64,000 nucleotides of DNA from Nostoc sp. XA010 (GTDB lineage Bacteria > Cyanobacteriota > Cyanobacteriia > Cyanobacteriales > Nostocaceae). The notes under the pieces were generated by a model. It had not been told where the DNA came from and searched no databases. It saw only the letters and a program-made list of their open reading frames with translations. The position numbers and the translations under genes are program-made. Each line of letters opens with the position of its first letter. Within the stretch, counting starts at the first letter, position 1. The stretch lies in NCBI RefSeq assembly GCF_020829625.1, contig NZ_JAIVFX010000004.1:203220-267219 (forward strand), read 5' to 3'. Below, piece by piece: positions 39,339-49,227 of the stretch.

Positions 39339-39894
39339 TGGTCATCAGTGCTTAGACAAAGGACAAATGACTAAAATATTGTAATTTTTGGTAACTAAAA
39401 AACAAGAAAAAAGTATCAATATTGCCATTTAGCTAAAATGGACAAAAGCCTCACCCTTTAACCCTCAGAGTCAGCGCCCTAATTGTCAAATATTCTGAAA
39501 TACATGATCGCGGCGTTGTATGATTTAAGTAGTTACTCGCCACCACGGTTATTGATACACCTCGCTTACTGCCCTCTGGGAAACCTACGTGAAACGTTGG
39601 ACAACGGGAAACGAGTAGGCATCCTTTCAAAGAATGCAAATTTACCATTGGTTGACACATCAGTGCAAAAGTCATAAGCAATTCATCCTGTGTCGTAAAA
39701 TTTGTGGGGTACGAAAGGAAGAAAAAATCAAATTTTTGACCGTGGGGGATCACGAGGACATAAAACCAGAGCTTCTGTCCAGAGCTTCTGGAAATGTCCT
39801 ATGCAATAGCAGGAGTCACGCTCGTTGCCTACACTGTACACCTTACTGTTAGTGTAAGACATATCACTATTTCGCTGTATTGGGAGAAGCAAAA
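39339..39894. other. Upstream region of psbZ with interspersed repeat
   Basis: About 550 bases. 39540-39620 resembles an interspersed palindromic element (GAAACCTACGTGAAACGTTGG region). A 100-codon minus frame across it (39451-39753) is read as a repeat shadow. The last 100 bases should hold the psbZ promoter. Confidence 0.55.
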
Positions 39895-40083
39895 ATGACC
39901 ATAATATTCCAATTCGCTTTGATAAGCCTAGTTCTATTGTCCTTTGTCCTGGTTGTTGGCGTCCCCGTTGCTTACGCCACTCCCCAAAATTGGGTTGAAT
40001 CTAAAAAACTGCTCTGGGTTGGTTCCGCCGCCTGGTTTGGTTTGGTGTTTTTAGTTGGTTTGTTAAACTTTTTTGTCGTGTAG
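39895..40083 (+). CDS. psbZ: Photosystem II protein PsbZ (Ycf9)
   Basis: The 62-residue protein starts [10 protein letters not shown] at the ATG 39895, preceded by GGGAGAAGC as ribosome site. It has two membrane helices separated by the loop [11 protein letters not shown]. PsbZ is a thylakoid membrane subunit at the photosystem II periphery that stabilises antenna contacts. Length and sequence are typical. ribH follows on the same strand, an arrangement conserved in cyanobacteria. Confidence 0.98.
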   Translation: MTIIFQFALISLVLLSFVLVVGVPVAYATPQNWVESKKLLWVGSAAWFGLVFLVGLLNFFVV

Positions 40084-40125
40084 GCGACGGCTTCACTCTG
40101 GCGTAGGCACATAATATAAGAACTA

Positions 40126-40214
40126 GAGGAGCAGAAAAGCCAAGGTCAAAGACTAAAGGAGAAAAGGAAAGATTTTTTCCGATTTCCTTTTTTTACCGTG
40201 CTTTCCTGCTCCTC
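40126..40214 (+). terminator. Nested hairpin between psbZ and ribH
   Basis: GAGGAGCAGAAAAGC (40126-40140) pairs with GCTTTCCTGCTCCTC (40200-40214) with one mismatch. Inside the loop a second stem pairs AAAAGGAAA (about 40162-40170) with TTTCCTTTT and runs into a T tract. The inner stem resembles a factor-independent terminator for psbZ; the outer stem could stabilise the 3' end or uncouple ribH. Confidence 0.65.
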
Positions 40215-40270
40215 TACATTTAAATAAGAAATGTATATTGACCAGAACTATAGTTGATTAAGAGGCAGTC

Positions 40271-40849
40271 ATGGCAGTTTTCGAGGGAACTTTTACCCAA
40301 ACGGAGCCTTTGCGGTTTGCAGTGGTGATTGGTCGATTTAATGACCTAGTTACCGGAAAGCTGCTAGAGGGATGTCAAGATTGCTTGAAACGCCACGGTG
40401 TAGATCCTAACCCCCAAGGTAATCAGGTAGACTATGTTTGGGTTCCGGGAAGTTTTGAAGTACCTTTAGTAGCTCGCCAACTAGCACTTTCCCATCGTTA
40501 TGATGCTGTAATTTGTCTAGGTGCAGTTATTCGAGGACAAACACCCCATTTTGATTATGTATCCGCCGAAGTTTCTAAAGGCATTGCCGCCGCTAGCTTT
40601 CAAACTGGAGTGCCAGTAATTTTTGGCATTTTGACAGTAGACACTATGCAACAAGCCTTAGAACGGGCAGGCATCAAAGGTAATCATGGCTGGGATTATG
40701 CCCTGAATGCCCTAGAAATGGCAAGCCTGATGCGGCAACTGCGTTCTAACCTGGCAGAGCCATATTCTCGTAATAGCCAGTCTTTGCCAGCTTCTTTTCA
40801 AAGTGCCAGCATCGGCAATTTAACTGCGGAGTCAGAAGAACTTGGCTAA
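40271..40849 (+). CDS. ribH: 6,7-dimethyl-8-ribityllumazine synthase
   Basis: RibH condenses 5-amino-6-ribitylaminouracil with dihydroxybutanone phosphate to form lumazine, the riboflavin precursor. The 192-residue protein shows [13 protein letters not shown], the substrate loop [12 protein letters not shown], and [14 protein letters not shown] with the catalytic histidine, plus [17 protein letters not shown]. It is about 30 residues longer than typical bacterial enzymes because of a C-terminal Ser-rich tail (from about residue 160). It lies downstream of psbZ on the same strand but behind a strong hairpin. Confidence 0.97.
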   Translation: MAVFEGTFTQTEPLRFAVVIGRFNDLVTGKLLEGCQDCLKRHGVDPNPQGNQVDYVWVPGSFEVPLVARQLALSHRYDAVICLGAVIRGQTPHFDYVSAEVSKGIAAASFQTGVPVIFGILTVDTMQQALERAGIKGNHGWDYALNALEMASLMRQLRSNLAEPYSRNSQSLPASFQSASIGNLTAESEELG

Positions 40850-40853
40850 ATGA

Positions 40854-40911
40854 GTCATTAGTCATTAGTCCTTTGTCCAATGACTAATGACCAATGACCA
40901 ATGACCAAATA
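40854..40911. repeat. Inverted heptamer cluster (TCATTAG / CAATGAC) after ribH
   Basis: GTCATTAGTCATT and AATGACTAATGAC are perfect inverted copies with a short loop, and further CCAATGA units follow. The result is a strong stem built from dispersed heptamers just after the ribH stop. It may act as a transcript end. Confidence 0.78.
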
Positions 40912-40972
40912 ACTAAATTAAGGGGTTGACAATTAGGAATAAATCTGAGATATTCATATATGGTGATTGATT

Positions 40973-41044
40973 GCGGGTATAGCTCAGTGGTAGAGCGTCA
41001 CCTTGCCAAGGTGAATGTCGCGCGTTCGAATCGCGTTACCCGCT
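40973..41044 (+). tRNA. tRNA-Gly (anticodon GCC)
   Basis: The 72-base sequence folds as a full cloverleaf. Acceptor GCGGGTA pairs with TACCCGC, the D arm is GCTCAGTGGTAGAGC, the anticodon stem TCACC/GGTGA holds loop TTGCCAA with anticodon GCC at 41005-41007, and the T arm is GCGCGTTCGAATCGCGT. The discriminator base is T, usual for bacterial tRNA-Gly. CCA is not encoded. A terminator follows. Confidence 0.98.
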
Positions 41045-41052
41045 TCCAACTA

Positions 41053-41094
41053 AAACCTCTTGCAGTTTTTAACTCCAAGAGGTTTAGTATTTTT
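41053..41094 (+). terminator. Factor-independent terminator of tRNA-Gly
   Basis: AAACCTCTTG (41053-41062) pairs perfectly with CAAGAGGTTT (41076-41085), followed by AGTATTTTT. Confidence 0.85.
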
Positions 41095-41178
41095 AGGGTG
41101 CATTATCCACTTGCTAAGAAATATAAAACCCAGCTTTAGACTGGTGTAGATATAGATTAGCTTGGCTACAATCTTTGT

Positions 41179-41706
41179 GTGTTATCACAATTAAATGGCC
41201 AAAAACGCAACCACATTATCTTTAAAGAGCCTTATCAGGCATTTACCAAGGGATCATATTATCGTCGTGTAAAACACGCTCAAGTTACTAGAACGCTTGT
41301 GCAATCTCAAAAACCCGAAAAAATAGATTTCAATACCGAATACCCCTGTCCCTGTCGGCGCCGGGGTCAGTTAATTCCGATTACGTTGACAGAAGCATTT
41401 GGTTGCGATCGCTGTCAGCAAATCTTTGTAGTAGAAGATAATGGTCATGTCCTAGAACAGCTTTCTACCACCTATCCCTACAAGCGGGCTTGGCGTTGGA
41501 TGGGAAATAGTTGGCATGTTGTCCATCCGCGCTTGGGAGAAAGCTATCTGCCTATAGCACTTGGCATTATTTTCGTGCTAGTGATTATATGGCTGCCATT
41601 AGCACTGCGATTGGCAAATAGTTCCAGCATTGTTGCTTGGGCAATGGTGGCGGTGCTATTGGCTATTCTGCCAGCGCTAATGGTCTGGCTTACCTACAGA
41701 CGTTAA
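41179..41706 (+). CDS. Conserved cyanobacterial membrane protein with zinc-ribbon-like segment
   Basis: The 175-residue product starts at a GTG. A basic N-terminal region is followed by YPCPCRRRGQLIPI and FGCDRCQQIFVVED, two cysteine pairs that could form a zinc ribbon. Two membrane helices close to the C-terminus follow (about residues 126-148 and 152-172). It ends 4 bp before proA and is probably cotranscribed with it. I do not recognise a named family. Such small proteins with a cytoplasmic zinc ribbon are conserved in cyanobacteria without known function. Confidence 0.78.
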   Translation: MLSQLNGQKRNHIIFKEPYQAFTKGSYYRRVKHAQVTRTLVQSQKPEKIDFNTEYPCPCRRRGQLIPITLTEAFGCDRCQQIFVVEDNGHVLEQLSTTYPYKRAWRWMGNSWHVVHPRLGESYLPIALGIIFVLVIIWLPLALRLANSSSIVAWAMVAVLLAILPALMVWLTYRR

Positions 41707-41710
41707 CTCA

Positions 41711-42976
41711 ATGACTGTTGAAGTTTTGGATGATTACCCCGAACCAATTACTAGTGCCCAACGCGCCTATCATGCTTCCCTAAAGTTGGGGATCACAAAG
41801 GGAGCAGACCGGAGTCGTGCAGTATTGGCAATGGCACAAGCCCTTGAGCGCTCATTTGACGACATTCTAGAAGCCAATACCTTGGATTTAGAAGCCAGTC
41901 GGGAAATGGCAGTGCCTGAGTTGATATTAGACTGGCTGAAGCTGACTCCCACAAGGTTAGAGATGACCGTGGACATTTTGCAACGGTTGGGGGAATTATC
42001 AGATCCACTGCGGCGTGTCAGAACGGCTGATTATCAACTGGAAGATTCCCAGAGTTATACCCAGTTAATGCCCTTGGGAGTAATTGGATTTATTTATGAG
42101 GCGTTTCCAGATTTAGGAGCGATCGCAGCAGGTTTTTGTATCAAAACTGGCAATAGTATAATTCTCAAAGGCAGTACTGAAGCTAGCCATTCTAACGCGG
42201 TCATCGCTGAGGTACTGCAAAGTGCGATCGCTCAAGTTGGTCTACCTCCTGGCTGTATAGAACTGATCACAGCAGAACATGGTGCTTCGGTTCGGGATTT
42301 AGTCACGCAAGACCAGTACGTGAATTTAGTGATTCCTTACGGACGTTCTAGTTTGATACAGCAGGTAGTACGACAGTCAACTTGCCCGGTCTTAAAATCA
42401 GCAATGGGTAACTGTTATCTCTACTGGTCGCTAAATAGCAGTTTAGAAATGGTGCGCTTGATGATTCTTAATAGCCATCAGAGCGAACCAGACCAAGTTA
42501 ATGCCATTGAAAAAGTACTTATTCATCGCCAAGCCTTGCCATCATCTTTAGCCGTTCTGTGGAACAGCTTGATGGAAAAAGGCTTTGAAATTAAAGGAGA
42601 TGCAGAACTAGTAGAAGCCTTTCCCCAGTTGCACCTAGTGAAGGAAGGCGAATGGGGAAACCCTTATTTGACTAAGACAGTAGCTTTTAAATTGGTGGAC
42701 AGCTTAGAGGCTGCGATCGCCTGGATTAATGAATACAGCAGTGGTCATGCCGACTCTATCGTTACTGAATCCTACCAAGAAAGTCGGCAGTTTGCCTTAG
42801 GAGTTACCAGTGCATCTACTTACATTAATACTTCCCCACGTTTTTCCCGCAACCCCTCGCGGGGAGATTCAGTGTTTCTTGGCATGTCTAATCAAAAAGG
42901 TCATCGCCGGGGATTTATAAGCCTGGAAACCTTAACTACCGTCAAGCACATTGTTCAGGGAAATGGCAGGTTTTAA
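41711..42976 (+). CDS. proA: Gamma-glutamyl phosphate reductase-like protein (divergent ProA)
   Basis: The 421-residue product belongs to the ProA branch of the aldehyde dehydrogenase fold, which reduces gamma-glutamyl phosphate to glutamate semialdehyde in proline synthesis. The cofactor region PLGVIGFIYEAFPD and GNSIILKGSTEASHSN are clear, and the expected catalytic cysteine occurs in SAMGNCYLYW. Several usually invariant parts differ: IPYGRSSLIQ replaces IPRGG-type sequence, and NSHQSEPDQVNAIEKVLIH replaces the usual RPxVCNAxE segment. It may be a second, specialised ProA; a standard copy may lie elsewhere in the genome. It overlaps no gene and follows a membrane protein gene by 4 bp. Confidence 0.85.
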   Translation: MTVEVLDDYPEPITSAQRAYHASLKLGITKGADRSRAVLAMAQALERSFDDILEANTLDLEASREMAVPELILDWLKLTPTRLEMTVDILQRLGELSDPLRRVRTADYQLEDSQSYTQLMPLGVIGFIYEAFPDLGAIAAGFCIKTGNSIILKGSTEASHSNAVIAEVLQSAIAQVGLPPGCIELITAEHGASVRDLVTQDQYVNLVIPYGRSSLIQQVVRQSTCPVLKSAMGNCYLYWSLNSSLEMVRLMILNSHQSEPDQVNAIEKVLIHRQALPSSLAVLWNSLMEKGFEIKGDAELVEAFPQLHLVKEGEWGNPYLTKTVAFKLVDSLEAAIAWINEYSSGHADSIVTESYQESRQFALGVTSASTYINTSPRFSRNPSRGDSVFLGMSNQKGHRRGFISLETLTTVKHIVQGNGRF

Positions 42977-43384
42977 ATAATTTGTAACTCGTAATTACAA
43001 AAGGGTTTGATAAGAGTGCTGGTAGTACCAGTTCTGTTTTAGTGGGGGATATAAATCCCCTATGCCTAATGCCCCAATCCAATTTTAAACTTAACAAAAT
43101 CTTAATTACTGCTTGATCCTGGTTTGCTAGGCTCCTTGTGTTTGGTTGAGCAGCAATTAGGAGACAAGTCAAATCAAGTCACTATAGCGCTTCTGGGTTG
43201 AGTTAAATACAGACCTAACCCCCAGCCCCTTAAGAGCTAGCGTTGGGGAGTATGATTCAAAGCTTCTCTCCTAAAAGGAGAGAGGTCAGAGTATATTGCA
43301 TACAACTGAGAACCGCTATATTTGTACTTTTCCCAAATGACCCTCCTAAATGTCAACTGTACTTACATCTAGGTAGGGGTGAAT
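42977..43384. other. phoD upstream region
   Basis: About 400 bases containing a Pho-box-like motif (43090-43108), a CCTAACCCCCAGCCCC interspersed repeat fragment near 43215, and a hairpin pairing TCTCTCCT with AGGAGAGA near 43264-43285. No additional gene is seen. Confidence 0.6.
43090..43108 (+). promoter_or_regulatory. Putative Pho box upstream of phoD
   Basis: CTTAACAA-AAT-CTTAATTA is two CTTAA-type 8-mers with a 3-base spacer, the layout described for cyanobacterial PhoB/SphR sites. It lies about 280 bp upstream of the PhoD start, further than usual, so it is a candidate only. Confidence 0.5.
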
Positions 43385-44956
43385 ATGGAACTTATGGATG
43401 GTACGCACCTGCTAGCAAATCGTTGCAGAAGGCGGAGTTTTTTGTTGGGTGCAGGATTCTTAACGGGGTTAACAATCACTAGCCAATGGCATCCAGTATT
43501 GGCTAACTCAAGGTTTTCTGGCTATCCGTTCAGTCTTGGTGTTGCATCTGGCGATCCTTTGCCGGATGGTGTTGTTATCTGGACACGACTGGCTCCAAAT
43601 CCACTCTCTGGAGGTGGAATGCCACAGGTAAATGTTCCAGTGCGGTGGCAAGTTGCCCTTGATGAAAACATGAAACAGGTTGTGCGGCGAGGAACAGTGC
43701 TGGCGACACCAGAGTTAGCACATTCAGTTCACGTTGATGTCCGTGGACTAGACCCTGACCGTTGGTACTGGTATCAATTTGAAGCGGGTAGGGAAGTTAG
43801 CTCCATTGGACGGACTCGCACAGCACCAGCATTTTATGGCTCTATCTCACAACTGAACTTTGCTTTTGTCTCTTGTCAAGACTGGCAAAATGGCTACTAT
43901 ACGGCTTATCGGCATTTAGCTGAGGAAAACCTCGACCTTGTGGTTCATCTGGGTGATTATATTTACGAATACGGGCCACAACCTGGTGGGCCCCGCCAGC
44001 ATAATAGTCCAGAAATTATCACTCTTGCAGACTACCGCGATCGCCACGCCCTCTACAAAACTGACCCGTATCTCCAAGCTGCTCATGCTGTCTTCCCCTG
44101 GATTGTCACTTGGGATGATCATGAAGTTGACAACAACTACGCCAACTTAGCCCCCGAAGATAACCAAACCCAAGAGGCTTTCAAGAAACGGCGAGCTAAT
44201 GCGTACCAGGCTTATTATGAACACATGCCTCTGCGTCGGTTTTCATTGCCCAACGGCCCAGATATGCTGCTTTATCGACGGTTCACTTTCGGTAATTTAG
44301 CTGAGTTCAATGTCCTAGACACCAGGCAGTACCGCACTAATCAACCTTGTAATGATGAACTAAAGCCTCGCTGCCCCGAAGCTTTTGATACAAATGCTAC
44401 CATGACCGGCTCAGAGCAAGAGCAATGGCTACGAAAAGGGTTAGATCAGTCGCGATCGCGCTGGAATGTGATTGCTCAACAGACCATGCTTGGGCAGTAC
44501 AATTTTAATAGCAATCCAGGTACAGGTGTATTTAATATGGATCAGTGGGACGGCTACGTGGCTGCACGTAATCGACTCTTGAGTTTTCTAAACCAGCGTC
44601 AACCTTCTAATCCAGTGGTGATTACCGGAGACATCCATTCTAGTTGGGTACATGACCTGAAGCTTGATTTTAATAACCCAAACTCACCGACGGTAGCCAC
44701 TGAGTTTGTAGGAACTTCAATTACCTCTGACTTTCCCACTCAATCCATCGCACCAGTTCAAGCTGCCCTACCCAACAATCCCCATACTAAGTTCTTTGAT
44801 GGTGCTTACCGGGGATACGTGCGCTGTAAGCTTACCCCACAACGCTGGCAAAGTGACTACCGTGTTGTATCAAGCATCATTGATTTGAATGCCTCTATCA
44901 AAACCCTAGCTTCATTTGTAGTCCAAAACGGACAACCAGGAGCGCATCTAAGTTAA
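43385..44956 (+). CDS. phoD: Alkaline phosphatase/phosphodiesterase PhoD
   Basis: The 523-residue secreted phosphatase has a twin-arginine signal (RCRRRSFLLGAGFLTGL) at residues about 13-35. PhoD metal-site motifs follow: LGVASGDPLPDGVVIWTRL, GDYIYEYG, WDDHEVDNNY and GDIHSSW. PhoD enzymes use Fe3+ and Ca2+ and act outside the cytoplasm to release phosphate from mono- and diesters. I chose the ATG 43385, preceded by AGGGG; a GTG 6 bases earlier is possible. Its role fits phosphate starvation, and a possible Pho box lies upstream. Confidence 0.95.
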   Translation: MELMDGTHLLANRCRRRSFLLGAGFLTGLTITSQWHPVLANSRFSGYPFSLGVASGDPLPDGVVIWTRLAPNPLSGGGMPQVNVPVRWQVALDENMKQVVRRGTVLATPELAHSVHVDVRGLDPDRWYWYQFEAGREVSSIGRTRTAPAFYGSISQLNFAFVSCQDWQNGYYTAYRHLAEENLDLVVHLGDYIYEYGPQPGGPRQHNSPEIITLADYRDRHALYKTDPYLQAAHAVFPWIVTWDDHEVDNNYANLAPEDNQTQEAFKKRRANAYQAYYEHMPLRRFSLPNGPDMLLYRRFTFGNLAEFNVLDTRQYRTNQPCNDELKPRCPEAFDTNATMTGSEQEQWLRKGLDQSRSRWNVIAQQTMLGQYNFNSNPGTGVFNMDQWDGYVAARNRLLSFLNQRQPSNPVVITGDIHSSWVHDLKLDFNNPNSPTVATEFVGTSITSDFPTQSIAPVQAALPNNPHTKFFDGAYRGYVRCKLTPQRWQSDYRVVSSIIDLNASIKTLASFVVQNGQPGAHLS

Positions 44957-45481
44957 GGGAAGTTCGATAAACCCTCCCTGAGTCCAACTAAAGTTCAAGT
45001 CTTTCCCTCTGCGACTGGGAGAGGGAGGGTTTTACGTAGTAAAACCAGGGAGAGGTCTTTATAGTCCTTCAACAAATAAATTTCCTTAACCCAAGCGTAT
45101 CGGCTTACAGTAAATAAATCTTTTTGAAGAGTTATTTTGGCATTTCTTTGCAATACTTAACTAACTTATAATTAACAAAAGTCAATCTATATAGATAAAA
45201 AATGATAAATAACATCATAATTGGTTAGGTTATCCAAGTTAAATTAACACTATGCTTAATAATTGCAGTCTAGTTGATCGTCTTAAGTAAATAGGTGCAA
45301 ATGAACTTAAACATTTGTTGAGCTTTTTATACTTTGTCATTTGTTTGAGTGTTAAATACTAAAAAAGAAAGTTTATTTGTGCCAAGTTACTGACTAGGTT
45401 GTTGAGCAAGGCGGTAAAAATCTGACCTTAGCCAAGTAATAACAGCGACAACTAAAGTAAACTTAACAACAATCACGTAAA
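44957..45481. other. Intergenic region after phoD
   Basis: The stem AACCCTCCCT (44970-44979) with AGGGAGGGTT (45022-45031) lies just after phoD and may end its transcript. The remaining 400 bases are AT-rich leader DNA of the stress-protein gene with no other recognised feature. Confidence 0.6.
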
Positions 45482-46333
45482 ATGATAGAAAAAATTTTGC
45501 TGGCTGTATCGGGATTGGGACATGCAGAAGAAATGCTCAAAACCCTAAGAGAAATTCCTTCAATTCAATCTGCAAAAGTGACAATTTTGCATGTTGTTCA
45601 GGCACAAAATACTGCTGCTACCATGACAGCTAAATGGGAAAATGGCGGTAAAATTTTAGCTAATGCCATTCAAACTTTGAACTTAGATCCTAGCCAGGTT
45701 TCTTCAATTTTGCGCGAAGGTGACCCGAAAGATGTTGTTTGCCAAGTAGCTGATGAAATCGACGCTGACTTGATTATTATGGGTTCACGCGGACTTAAGC
45801 GGCTGCAATCCATTTTATCGAACTCAGTCAGTCAATATGTTTTCCAGCTATCTTCTCGCCCCATGTTGCTGGTAAAAGACGATATTTATGTCAAAAGAAT
45901 TAAGCGCATTATGGTGGCCATAGACAACTCTGATTCCGCAAAAAACTCTTTGAAATTGGCACTGTTTTTATTGCGAGATATTCAGGGCGGCGAGTTAATT
46001 TTGGCAAATATTACCACAGATTTAGGCGGCAAAAAATCGGAAATAGCTGAAGTTAGTTCAAACAAAAATCCAGTTTTAGCAGCCGCAGTTGCAGAAGCCC
46101 AAAAACAGGGCATCCGATCTCGTTCTTATATCAGCAGTGGCAAACCTGGTGAAGAAATTTGTCGGTTGGCAGAGGAGTTGAATATAGACTTATTATTGCT
46201 CGGTTCTCCAGATCGTCGTCCATCCATCGCTAAGAGTTTTGTTGATATAGACCGACTCATCGGATCTTCCTTGTCTGACTATGTTCGAGTCAATGCCACT
46301 TGTCCGGTATTGCTGGCGCGGACGATCGCTTAA
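45482..46333 (+). CDS. Tandem universal stress protein (UspA family)
   Basis: The 283-residue protein has two Usp domains (about 1-137 and 140-280), each of Rossmann-like fold. The first carries DADLIIMGSRGLKRLQSILSN and the second DLLLLGSPDRR...GSSLSDYV. The first has an Asn where the ATP-binding signature usually has Gly. The second has a short insertion between its two halves. ATP binding is therefore uncertain. Tandem Usp proteins are common in cyanobacteria under stress. A shared terminator with psbM follows. Confidence 0.92.
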   Translation: MIEKILLAVSGLGHAEEMLKTLREIPSIQSAKVTILHVVQAQNTAATMTAKWENGGKILANAIQTLNLDPSQVSSILREGDPKDVVCQVADEIDADLIIMGSRGLKRLQSILSNSVSQYVFQLSSRPMLLVKDDIYVKRIKRIMVAIDNSDSAKNSLKLALFLLRDIQGGELILANITTDLGGKKSEIAEVSSNKNPVLAAAVAEAQKQGIRSRSYISSGKPGEEICRLAEELNIDLLLLGSPDRRPSIAKSFVDIDRLIGSSLSDYVRVNATCPVLLARTIA

Positions 46334-46369
46334 AGTCAAAATATTAGTGGTTGATAAATAAAAACCCCT

Positions 46370-46392
46370 ACACTACTGGTGCAGGGGTTCTT
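46370..46392. terminator. Bidirectional terminator between usp and psbM
   Basis: AAAAACCCCTA...TGCAGGGGTTCTTT folds into a stem (ACCCC with GGGGT plus CAC with GTG) with a T run on the plus strand and T run on the minus strand. It serves both convergent genes. Confidence 0.78.
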
Positions 46393-46410
46393 TATTTGAT
46401 ACACAAACTC

Positions 46411-46527
46411 TTAATTATCTTTTCCACCTTCGCGGCTAGCAGTTTGGATGTACAGAATTAGTAAAAACACAGTGGGGACTAGTACGAACAAAATGCTCGC
46501 TACGAACCCCAGGTCATTAACTTGCAT
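46411..46527 (-). CDS. psbM: Photosystem II reaction centre protein PsbM
   Basis: The 38-residue frame reads [20 protein letters not shown] and ends [11 protein letters not shown]. It has one membrane helix. PsbM is a single-span subunit at the photosystem II dimer interface in thylakoids. The sequence matches the cyanobacterial family along its entire length. The upstream minus strand has AGAGAGGTTTTCTTGCC, containing a GAGAGG ribosome site. It is monocistronic, with a shared terminator downstream. Confidence 0.98.
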   Translation of the reverse strand: MQVNDLGFVASILFVLVPTVFLLILYIQTASREGGKDN

Positions 46528-46687
46528 GGCAAGAAAACCTCTCTTAAATTTCCAGTCAACAACATTAGGATAGCATCATCGACGACACAGTTATACCAAT
46601 TCAAAATTCAAAATCAGGAAACTTAATTTTGGTAAGTATTTTGACTACTGAGTGGATACAAATTGAAGCAGTGGCAGATTTGAGAAC

Positions 46688-46984
46688 TTAAGGCTTGGTG
46701 ACTACACTGACTGAGCCATTCACTAAAGTTTGACAGGCAAGGCGGTAATTTTCCGGCTTTTTTTTGAATTTGCGATTTTCTACATCTGTGCGGGGGGAAA
46801 GATTTTCTAGTCCTTCGACTATCTCGACAACGCAAGTACCACATTGACCATTACCAGCGCAATTGGTCATTTTACCAATGAATTTATATATATCAATGTC
46901 ATTTTGCATCGCTTTGAGCCGGAGATTGGCACCATCTGCCGCCACTACTTCTTTATTCTCTTTAACGAATTTGATATTACCCAT
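46688..46984 (-). CDS. [2Fe-2S] ferredoxin
   Basis: The 98-residue protein starts [20 protein letters not shown]; an ATG 36 bases upstream adds an unlikely leader, and GAGGAATC precedes the chosen start. The cluster ligands are in [11 protein letters not shown] (C-x5-C-x2-C) with a fourth cysteine in RLACQT. This is a plant-type-like fold with adrenodoxin-like spacing variation, distinct from photosynthetic PetF (C-x4-C-x2-C). It is likely a low-potential electron carrier of the cyanobacterial Fdx accessory group. It lies between psbM and psbK on the same strand. Partner enzymes are unknown. Confidence 0.92.
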   Translation of the reverse strand: MGNIKFVKENKEVVAADGANLRLKAMQNDIDIYKFIGKMTNCAGNGQCGTCVVEIVEGLENLSPRTDVENRKFKKKPENYRLACQTLVNGSVSVVTKP

Positions 46985-47115
46985 AACTGATTCCTCCTTG
47001 ACTCTAAGCTTGGCTTTCAAGGCTTCATATTGACATGGCTTGATTCACATCTTATTTATTATATTAAATCATTACAAAATATTAATAAATATTAACTTTA
47101 TCAAATATAGCACCA

Positions 47116-47146
47116 CAAAAAAATAGAACAGGTACTATACCTGTCC
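47116..47146 (-). terminator. Terminator of psbK
   Basis: On the minus strand GGACAGGTATAGTACCTGTTC forms a stem (ACAGGTA with TACCTGT) followed by TATTTTTTT. Confidence 0.82.
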
Positions 47147-47169
47147 TATAAATTGAAAAATAGATTAAC

Positions 47170-47307
47170 TTACCTAAATCCCACGGCTGCTTGCCAAACG
47201 AAAGCAAGCAACAAGAAGAATACGGGGATGACTGGGAGAACGTCCACCAAAGGATCAAAGATTTGGTATGCTTCAGGCAGTTTTGCTAATAAAAGTGCTG
47301 CTTCCAT
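47170..47307 (-). CDS. psbK: Photosystem II reaction centre protein PsbK
   Basis: The 45-residue frame begins [20 protein letters not shown] and ends [11 protein letters not shown]. The first residues are a short presequence that is removed in cyanobacteria and plastids, leaving the mature KLPEAY start. One membrane helix follows. PsbK stabilises the periphery of photosystem II near CP43. It lies just downstream of tgt on the same strand, as in many cyanobacteria, and ends at a clear terminator. Confidence 0.98.
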
Positions 47308-47392
47308 GTTTGTTTAAATCCAACTATCCAACACAGCGTTCATATTTGACAAATATCTTAACATGCTTTGGGTCTTGGTCATTGGTCAATAG

Positions 47393-48583
<1,191 letters not shown>

Positions 48584-48774
48584 CTAATTGGTAAAGAGTT
48601 TCAGAAATCCATAACTAGCAGCCATAAAACCAAATGGTATTAGGGCAAGATTAATATTATTTGGCTAAATTATGGACAAAAATAAAAACTGGCAATTGAG
48701 TTTTCGTGAACACTTAAGCGTTCACTTTTAACCTAGTTACCAATTTTACGAGTATATCCTGTACTAATTGTTAT

Positions 48775-49227
48775 TTAAAAAGAATCAGAACAGTCATCGT
48801 CAATTTCTGCATCCCACCTGGCTGAGAGGACTTGCTCCATCATCGCTTCTATGGCGCTGACATTGAAGGTTCGCTCTCGTCGCTCTTGTAGGGGGGTTGA
48901 GCGGGGAATCAACCGCAGACACACTCCTTCTTGCATCAAATCAAAATAGGTTTCTTGTTGCGACGACTGTTTGAGTTCCAAGTAATCAAAACTACAAACA
49001 TTCAGATATAGCGCGTGGTTAGCCACTAAGGTAGACCTTTGCGGATTGGCGAAAACTTCCATCACATCCCCTTCACCCTCGCTCAGTACCTTATCTTCTT
49101 GGGTGTAGATGTAGTGGACTCGACCTAAGTCTGTCAGTAATCGTCGGATGTCGAGCTTATTCACAATGATGCCCGTGTTAATAATGCACGGAGCTGGTAT
49201 CCTGATGTCGGGTAGATGGTGACTCAT
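48775..49227 (-). CDS. Conserved cyanobacterial hypothetical protein
   Basis: The 150-residue protein lacks a signal peptide or membrane span. It has a mixed alpha/beta pattern with IIVNKLDIRRLLTDLGRVHYIYTQEDKV, a mid segment ALYLNVCSFDYLELKQ, and an acidic C-terminus (DAEIDDDCSDSF). I do not recognise a functional family. It lies between tgt and cobS, about 230 bp from tgt on the same strand, and divergently from cobS. Confidence 0.72.
   Translation of the reverse strand: MSHHLPDIRIPAPCIINTGIIVNKLDIRRLLTDLGRVHYIYTQEDKVLSEGEGDVMEVFANPQRSTLVANHALYLNVCSFDYLELKQSSQQETYFDLMQEGVCLRLIPRSTPLQERRERTFNVSAIEAMMEQVLSARWDAEIDDDCSDSF

Noticed and set aside
39451..39753. 100-codon minus-strand frame upstream of psbZ
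   Set aside because: Covers an interspersed palindromic element (GFPEGSKRG-type translation typical of such repeats); likely a shadow.
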